Source: JBJXHB01 sp046160725 (GTDB taxonomy: Bacteria; Pseudomonadota; Gammaproteobacteria; Burkholderiales; Burkholderiaceae_C). From it: 28,826 bases of DNA. A model generated the notes under the pieces. That model did no database searches, was not told the origin of the DNA, and worked only from the letters and a program-made list of their open reading frames with translations. Position numbers and translations under genes: made by a program. The stretch is taken from contig JBJXHB010000256.1 in NCBI GenBank assembly GCA_046160725.1, positions 1 to 28,826 of the forward strand, given 5' to 3'. Shown here piece by piece: positions 24,201 to 28,826 of the stretch; position 1 is the stretch's first letter, and every line of letters starts with the position of its first letter.

Positions 24201-24515
24201 ATGTCCCCACGTCATTCATTCATCACCGCCGCCGCCGTCGTCCTGCTGGCCCTCGGGTCGGGTTGCGCCGTCGTGCGCAACCAGGAAACGGTCGGCGCCT
24301 ACATCGACGACGTCGCGATCACCACGGCCGTCAAGGCCCGGTTCGTCGACAACAAGGACGTCGACGCGCTCAGCATCAAGGTCGAGACCCTCAACGGCAC
24401 CGTCATGCTCTCGGGCTTCGCCAAGAACATGACGGAGAAGATGGCCGCCGAGAGCGTGACCCGCAAAGTCGAGGGCGTGCGCTCGGTCAAGAACGAGATC
24501 ACGGTACGGCCGTAA
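24201..24515 (+). CDS. BON-domain lipoprotein
   Basis: This 104-residue protein has a signal sequence ending in LGSGC, so Cys22 is the probable lipidated residue, although Gly at -3 is not the classic lipobox Leu. Residues ~34-104 form one BON domain, with the pattern VAITTAVKARF, a central LNGTVMLSGF and the final VRSVKNEITV. BON domains (OsmY, DolP) bind phospholipid surfaces and support the outer membrane under osmotic or envelope stress. A periplasmic, membrane-anchored role is inferred. AAGGAG at 24188-24193 precedes ATG 24201 by seven bases. Lies 42 bp after the ferritin-like gene and 53 bp before csbD-like. Confidence 0.92.
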   Translation: MSPRHSFITAAAVVLLALGSGCAVVRNQETVGAYIDDVAITTAVKARFVDNKDVDALSIKVETLNGTVMLSGFAKNMTEKMAAESVTRKVEGVRSVKNEITVRP

Positions 24516-24568
24516 GTCGCAGCGCCGCGCCCACGCTGGCGCCACCACCACGAACGAAGGGAGAACTC

Positions 24569-24796
24569 ATGAACTGGGACCAGATCCAAGGCAACTGGAA
24601 GCAGGCCACCGGCAAGGCCAAGGAGCAATGGGGCAAGCTGACCGACGACGACCTGGATGTCGTCGCCGGCCGGCGCGACCAGCTGGCCGGCAAGATCCAG
24701 GAGCGCTATGGCGTGGCCAAGGATGAGGCCGAGAAGCAGCTGGCCGAGTGGCAGCGAAAGGCCAGCGACAGCTGGTTCAAGGTCGACCGGCCGTAG
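24569..24796 (+). CDS. CsbD-family stress protein
   Basis: The 75-residue acidic/basic helical protein begins MNWDQIQGNWKQATGKAKE, the hallmark N-terminus of the CsbD/YjbJ family, and continues with QLAGKIQERYGVAKDEAEKQ. CsbD proteins are abundant general-stress proteins (sigmaB in Bacillus, RpoS/osmotic in enterobacteria) with no known biochemical activity. The C-terminal SWFKVDRP tail is a little longer than in YjbJ (69 residues). AAGGGAG at 24557-24563 sits five bases from ATG 24569 and clearly fixes this start; the frame remains open upstream through the BON gene, but only as a shadow. It lies between the BON lipoprotein and phosphoketolase genes. Confidence 0.94.
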   Translation: MNWDQIQGNWKQATGKAKEQWGKLTDDDLDVVAGRRDQLAGKIQERYGVAKDEAEKQLAEWQRKASDSWFKVDRP

Positions 24797-24853
24797 CCGG
24801 CCTTCAGGCCCCGCGCCGGGGCGTCCCGACCGTGCCAACCCCGGAGCCAGCGG

Positions 24854-27307
24854 ATGAAGATCGATGTCCTGTCGTCCGACCTGGTCAACAGGATGGATGC
24901 GTACTGGCGCGCTGCCAACTATCTGTCGGTGGGGCAGCTCTACCTGTGCGACAACCCCTTGCTGCGCGAGCCGCTGGCGCCGTCCCATCTGAAGCCGATG
25001 GTCGTCGGGCACTGGGGCACCGTGCCGGGGCAGAACTTCATCTATGTGCACCTGAACCGGGCGATCCGGAAGTACGGCCTGGACATGTTCTATGTCAGCG
25101 GCCCCGGACACGGCGGAGCGGCAATGGTGGCCAACGTCTACCTGGAGGGTACCTGGAGCGAGGTCTATCCGGCCGTCACACGCGACCTGGCCGGCCTGAA
25201 GACGCTGTTCAGGCAGTTCTCGTTCCCCGGTGGCATCTCCAGCCACGTGGCACCGTCGACGCCGGGCTCGATCCACGAAGGCGGTGAGCTGGGCTATTCG
25301 CTCAGCCATGCCTTCGGCGCCGTCCTGGACAACCCGGGACTGATCGTCGCCTGCGTCGTCGGCGACGGCGAGGCCGAGACCGGTCCGCTCGCCGCGGCCT
25401 GGCACGCCAACAAGATGCTGAACCCGGTCACCGACGGGGCGGTGCTGCCGATCCTGCACCTCAACGGCTACAAGATCAGCAACCCGGCCCTGCTGGCCCG
25501 CATCGGCCACGACGAGCTGGAGCGCTACTTCCTCGGCTGCGGCTGGACCCCGATCTTCGTCGAGGGCGACGACCCGAAGCTGATGCACCGGCAGATGGCC
25601 GCCGCGACCGACCAGGCCATCGAGCAGATCCAGCTCATCCAGGATCAGGCCCGCCTGCACGGCGCGACCCGACGGCCGAGCTGGCCGATGATCGTGCTGC
25701 GGTCGCCCAAGGGCTGGACCGGCCCGAAGTTCGTCGACGGCGTGCCGAACGAGGACACCTTCCGCTCCCACCAGGTGCCGGTCGGAGTCGGCCCCGCGTT
25801 CCCCGGGCACCTGGGTCTGCTGGAGGCATGGCTCAAGAGCTATCGGCCGCACGAGCTCTTCGGCCCGGCCGGCCGCCTGTTGCCGGACCTGGAATCACTG
25901 GCGCCGACCGGTGACCGCCGCATGGGCGCCAACCCGCGCACCAACGGCGGCCTGCTCCTGCGCGAGCTGCGGGTGCCCGACTTTCGCTCCTATGCGGTAC
26001 CGGTCCCGGCGCCCGGCGCGGCCGAGGGCCAGGACACCCGGGTGCTCGGCACCTACCTGCGTGACGTTCTCAGCCTCAACCAGGCGGCCCGTCAGTTCCG
26101 CATATTCGGGCCGGACGAGACCATGTCCAACCTGCTGGGGGCCGTCTTCGAGGTCACCGCCCGCCAATGGAACGCCCAGACGCTCGACAACGACGCGTTC
26201 CTGGCGCCCGACGGCCAGGTTCTCGACTCGATGCTCAGCGAGCACCAGTGCCAGGGCTGGCTGGAGGGCTACCTCCTGACGGGACGGCACGGCCTGTTCA
26301 ACAGCTACGAGGCCTTCATCCGCATCGTCGACTCGATGGTCAGCCAGCATGCCAAGTGGCTGAAGGTCACGCGCGAGCTGCCCTGGCGCCGGCCGATCGC
26401 CTCGCTGAACTACCTGCTCACCTCTCATGTCTGGCAGCAGGACCACAACGGCTTCACGCACCAGGACCCCGGCTTCCTCGACCACGTGGTGAACAAGAAG
26501 GCCGACATCGTCCGCGTCTACCTGCCGCCCGATGCCAACTGTCTGCTGGCCGTGACCGACCACTGCCTGCGCAGCCGCAACCTGGTCAACGTGGTGGTCG
26601 CCAGCAAGCACGCGCGGCCCCAGTGGCTGACCATGGACGAGGCCGTCGTCCACTGCGCCCAGGGCGTCGGCATCTGGAAGTGGGCCAGCAACGACTGGTA
26701 TCCGCCGGATACCGACGACCGCGTCACCACCGCGTCCGGCGATCCGGACATCGTGCTGGCCTGCTGCGGTGACACGCCGACGTTGGAGACGCTGGCGGCC
26801 GCGACCATCCTGCGCCGCTACCTGCCGGCCCTGCGGGTCCGGGTCGTCAACGTCGTCGACCTGATGAAGCTGCAGTCGGCCAGCGAGCACCCGCACGGGC
26901 TCGACGAGGCCGACTTCGACGCGCTGTTCACCCAGGACCGGCCCGTGGTCTTCGCCTTCCATGGCTATCCGTCGCTGGTCCACCGGCTGACCTACCGCCG
27001 CACCAACCGGCAGCTGCACGTCCATGGCTACCGCGAGGAAGGCACCATCACCACCGCCTTCGACATGCGGGTGCAGAACGAGCTGGACCGCTTCCATCTG
27101 GTGCAGAAGGTGCTGACATGCCTGCCGCACCTGGGCAGCGCCGCGTCCCACCTGCGGCAGCTGTGCCATGACCGGCTGGTGGAGCACAGCCTGTACATCC
27201 GCCGCAACGGGCTCGACCTGCCCGAGGTTCGCGACTGGACATGGCCGGGTCGACCGCAGGCGCGCACCGCCGCTGCGGCCATCCCCTTCCCAGGTCGACC
27301 TCTGTGA
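24854..27307 (+). CDS. xfp: Phosphoketolase (xylulose-5-P / fructose-6-P)
   Basis: This 817-residue thiamine-diphosphate enzyme cleaves xylulose 5-phosphate (and often fructose 6-phosphate) with phosphate to acetyl phosphate plus glyceraldehyde 3-phosphate or erythrose 4-phosphate. Key segments are VGHWGTVPGQNF, GPGHGG near residue 83 and SSHVAPSTPGSIHEGGELG (shown by its TPGSIHEGG part). The ThDP motif GDGEAETGPLAAAWH starts near 170 and ends at NGYKISN. GPDET near 418 holds the family's catalytic Glu. Length is normal for the family (about 790-830). It would feed acetyl phosphate to acetate kinase or phosphotransacetylase; neither is in the window. GGAG at 24843-24846 lies seven bases before ATG 24854. 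The stop overlaps the next gene's GTG by four bases. Substrate preference cannot be read from the sequence. Confidence 0.97.
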   Translation: MKIDVLSSDLVNRMDAYWRAANYLSVGQLYLCDNPLLREPLAPSHLKPMVVGHWGTVPGQNFIYVHLNRAIRKYGLDMFYVSGPGHGGAAMVANVYLEGTWSEVYPAVTRDLAGLKTLFRQFSFPGGISSHVAPSTPGSIHEGGELGYSLSHAFGAVLDNPGLIVACVVGDGEAETGPLAAAWHANKMLNPVTDGAVLPILHLNGYKISNPALLARIGHDELERYFLGCGWTPIFVEGDDPKLMHRQMAAATDQAIEQIQLIQDQARLHGATRRPSWPMIVLRSPKGWTGPKFVDGVPNEDTFRSHQVPVGVGPAFPGHLGLLEAWLKSYRPHELFGPAGRLLPDLESLAPTGDRRMGANPRTNGGLLLRELRVPDFRSYAVPVPAPGAAEGQDTRVLGTYLRDVLSLNQAARQFRIFGPDETMSNLLGAVFEVTARQWNAQTLDNDAFLAPDGQVLDSMLSEHQCQGWLEGYLLTGRHGLFNSYEAFIRIVDSMVSQHAKWLKVTRELPWRRPIASLNYLLTSHVWQQDHNGFTHQDPGFLDHVVNKKADIVRVYLPPDANCLLAVTDHCLRSRNLVNVVVASKHARPQWLTMDEAVVHCAQGVGIWKWASNDWYPPDTDDRVTTASGDPDIVLACCGDTPTLETLAAATILRRYLPALRVRVVNVVDLMKLQSASEHPHGLDEADFDALFTQDRPVVFAFHGYPSLVHRLTYRRTNRQLHVHGYREEGTITTAFDMRVQNELDRFHLVQKVLTCLPHLGSAASHLRQLCHDRLVEHSLYIRRNGLDLPEVRDWTWPGRPQARTAAAAIPFPGRPL

Positions 27308-28011
27308 AACATCCGACCGACACCGGGCCATCGCCAGCCCGGTCCGGCCCGCCACTGCGCATCTACGTCGTCCGGCATGCCGAGACCGCCTGGAGCCTGG
27401 CCGGCCGGCACACGGGCCGCACCGACCTGCCACTGACCGCGCACGGCCAGGACATGGCCCGCACGCTGGCGACGGCACTTGCTGGCGTTGCCTTCTCGCG
27501 GGTGTTGACCAGCCCCAGCGGCCGCAGCCGGGCCACCTGCGAGCTGGCGGGACTGGGCGCCACGGCGATCACCGACGCCGGCCTGGCCGAGTGGGACTAT
27601 GGCAAGTGCGAAGGCATGCGCACCTGCGAGATCCGGCAACGGATGCCCGCCTGGGACATCTGGCTGGACGGCTGTCCAAGTGGCGAGACGCCGGCCCGCG
27701 TGGCCACACGAGCCGACCTTCTGATCACCCGACTGCAGGATGGCGACGGCCCGGTCGCCGTCTTCACGCACGGCCATTTCGGGCGGGCATTAGCCGCCCG
27801 GTGGATCGGCCTGCCAGTGGCACAGGGCCGGCACTTCGCCATGGGTCCGGCCTCGGTTGGCATCCTCGGCTGCGACACCCACCACCCGACCCGGCGTGTC
27901 ATCGCGCTGTGGAACTCGTTCGCCGGCGCCGTCGTCGCCCCGCATGTCCGGCAGCACACCGACGAGACCGCGCCCGTGGCAGACCATCGCCGCAACACCC
28001 ACAGCGAGTGA
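27304..28011 (+). CDS. Histidine phosphatase family protein (phosphoglycerate-mutase-like)
   Basis: The 235-residue protein carries the RHAET motif (Arg24-His25, the phosphorylated His). The supporting Arg lies in LTSPSGRSRATCE, an acidic residue in LAEWDYGKCEG, and the second His in FTHGHFGR. This is the complete branch-1 histidine phosphatase site. Members include cofactor-dependent phosphoglycerate mutases and sugar- or cobalamin-phosphate phosphatases; the substrate is unknown. GTG at 27304 is chosen because it forms a GTGA overlap with the phosphoketolase stop. An ATG at 27241 would extend 66 bases into that gene with no family similarity. Coupling to phosphoketolase suggests action on a sugar phosphate of that pathway, which is inference. 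No signal peptide. The C-terminal ~35 residues, His/Arg-rich, are unusual. Confidence 0.92.
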   Translation: MKHPTDTGPSPARSGPPLRIYVVRHAETAWSLAGRHTGRTDLPLTAHGQDMARTLATALAGVAFSRVLTSPSGRSRATCELAGLGATAITDAGLAEWDYGKCEGMRTCEIRQRMPAWDIWLDGCPSGETPARVATRADLLITRLQDGDGPVAVFTHGHFGRALAARWIGLPVAQGRHFAMGPASVGILGCDTHHPTRRVIALWNSFAGAVVAPHVRQHTDETAPVADHRRNTHSE

Positions 28012-28018
28012 GGCCAGC

Positions 28019-28453
28019 ATGAGCGAGAGGTCAGCAAGCGTCCTCTGGACGGGCGCCGGCAGGAGCGGATCGGGCACGATCAGCACCGAGTCCGGAGCGC
28101 TGATGGACTATCCCTACGACGTTGAAAGCCGGTTCGCCGGCGACCACCGCGGCACGAACCCCGAGGAGATCCTCGGCGCCGCCCATGCCGCCTGCTTCAC
28201 CATGGCCTTCGCCCTCGCCTGCGCGAGGGCCGGCTTCGAAACCCGAACCGCGGACACCCAAGCCCGCGTCCGTCTGGTGGTGGCGGGCGATGGCTACGTG
28301 ATCGACCGCATCACATTGCGCCTGCGTGCCGACGTGCCCGGGCTGGACGACGCCGGACTCCAGGCCATCGCGGCAGCGGCGCGGCGCGATTGCCCGATGT
28401 CGAGGGCCTTGGCGGGAGTGGCCGACATCACCCTGGAGGCCAGCCGGGCCTAG
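28019..28453 (+). CDS. osmC: OsmC-family peroxiredoxin
   Basis: This 144-residue cytoplasmic thiol peroxidase reduces organic hydroperoxides and H2O2. The two redox cysteines fall at Cys59 (in AAHAACFTM) and Cys125 (in RRDCPMSRA), the same numbers as in E. coli OsmC, and total length matches (143 in E. coli). The N-terminal WTG-GSG-ISTESGAL pattern and the RGTNPEEILGAAHA signature are typical of OsmC rather than Ohr. Cys68 is extra. The start at 28019 follows GAGTGAGG, which contains the upstream gene's TGA, seven bases after that stop; the frame open to 27857 is a shadow. It is the last gene in the phosphoketolase/phosphatase/osmC string. Regulation by general or osmotic stress is known for the family. 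Confidence 0.95.
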   Translation: MSERSASVLWTGAGRSGSGTISTESGALMDYPYDVESRFAGDHRGTNPEEILGAAHAACFTMAFALACARAGFETRTADTQARVRLVVAGDGYVIDRITLRLRADVPGLDDAGLQAIAAAARRDCPMSRALAGVADITLEASRA

Positions 28454-28754
28454 GTCAGCGCATCCTCAGGGCGATAACCCGAGCGTCAGCGAGGCAGCAG
28501 CGGGCCGCGGCTATCCCCCGATAGTCCGGACGGCAGGGGACGACGCGCTGCCGGGAGGTGAACCGGTTCCACTGTCCGTCCGCGGGCGACATGTCGAAGG
28601 TGCCGCGACGAACAGCCGGCTTGCGGCGGACCCACCTGCGTGCGTACGGCTTCGCACGGACAGCCGACACCGCCCGACCCAGGCTCAGCAAGATCGGCGA
28701 ATCGAGCCCGTCGGCATGAAGACCCAACCGCCAATGCAGCAGGGAGACAAGTCC
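28454..28754. other. Intergenic region with hairpins and a 10-bp palindrome
   Basis: About 300 bp without a gene I can support. It holds an imperfect terminator-like stem with one bulged A (28465-28483) flanked by two gtcagcg copies (28454-28460, 28485-28491). There is a 7-bp hairpin with one G-T wobble (28509-28515 with 28520-28526) and a perfect palindrome gaaccggttc (28560-28569). A minus-strand frame of 106 codons (28455-28775) crosses it but has Arg-rich shadow-like composition. A plus-strand frame opens at ATG 28716. The palindrome may be an operator for the next gene. Confidence 0.4.
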
Positions 28755-28826
28755 ATGGACATCACGACACACCACGCACGCATCGTCAGCCCGGTCCCCT
28801 ATCGCCTGGGCACCGGCCGTGAGCAG
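28755..28826 (+). CDS. Start of a gene cut by the window end (24 codons)
   Basis: ATG 28755 lies eight bases after AGGGAG (28741-28746), a good ribosome binding site, and the frame stays open to the window end. The visible peptide begins MDITTHHARIVSPVPYR and has no recognisable motif. An in-frame ATG at 28716 would add 13 residues, but the binding site favours 28755. Product unknown. Confidence 0.55.
   Translation, partial: MDITTHHARIVSPVPYRLGTGREQ

Noticed and set aside
24299..25852. Minus-strand frame of 517 codons
   Set aside because: Antisense to BON, CsbD and phosphoketolase genes, all of which have clear motifs.
28455..28775. Minus-strand frame of 106 codons
   Set aside because: Arg/Ala/Leu-rich with no motif, overlaps the well-signalled start at 28755 on the other strand, and has no clear ribosome binding site; not supported.
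1..28826. CRISPR arrays, tRNA/rRNA genes, transposases, phage genes or att sites
   Set aside because: No regularly spaced repeats, cloverleaf-like sequences, transposase motifs or flanking duplications were recognised; all sizeable frames are explained by the genes listed or their shadows.

Overview
The window looks like chromosomal DNA from a very GC-rich Gram-negative bacterium. A betaproteobacterium of the Burkholderiales (Rubrivivax/Leptothrix/Methylibium-like) is my best guess. This rests on strong G/C preference at third codon positions, an OmpA-type outer-membrane protein, several Sec signal peptides, a lipoprotein, and the overall gene set. No rRNA, tRNA, CRISPR array, insertion sequence or phage gene was seen.

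Layout. Positions 1-1619 hold two minus-strand genes: a secreted Cys/Ala/Lys-rich protein and a GGDEF diguanylate cyclase. An AI-2E-type permease (1820-2881) lies on the plus strand. From 13341 down to 2914 every gene is on the minus strand. In transcription order these are a Crp/Fnr regulator, carbamate kinase, a possible small membrane protein, a PRC-barrel protein, two tandem paralogous secreted proteins of unknown function, a P-type cation ATPase, a PAP2 phosphatase and a Tyr/Trp-rich periplasmic protein. The last three are joined by TGATG and ATGA stop/start overlaps. The regulator faces an OmpA-family gene across a 227-bp divergent intergenic region. From there to the right end everything is on the plus strand: ompA-like, a 98-residue ORF, a 2748-residue cyclic beta-1,2-glucan synthase homologue (8.2 kb), a ferritin-like protein, a BON lipoprotein, a CsbD protein, phosphoketolase, a histidine phosphatase (GTGA overlap), OsmC, and the first codons of a further gene cut by the window end.

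Together the genes read as a stress, envelope and low-energy survival island. It combines peroxide and iron protection (OsmC, ferritin-like), envelope and osmotic adaptation (cyclic glucan, OmpA, BON, CsbD, PRC-barrel), ATP or acyl-phosphate metabolism (phosphoketolase, carbamate kinase), ion pumping and second-messenger signalling. This functional grouping is inference from gene content.

The most novel item is the pair of tandem secreted proteins (7354-9054 and 9095-10741). Both have an N-terminal domain with a beta-strand-SGH and a beta-strand-FGCNT, exactly 47 residues apart, followed by a helical-repeat-like C-terminal half. The pattern recalls the His/Cys dyad of caspase/CHAT-like (clan CD) peptidases and suggests an undescribed exported family. 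Other notable items are a secreted protein with three CX10C motifs, a 98-residue ORF packed against the glucan synthase gene, and perfect GC hairpins set directly against several stop codons without T-tracts.
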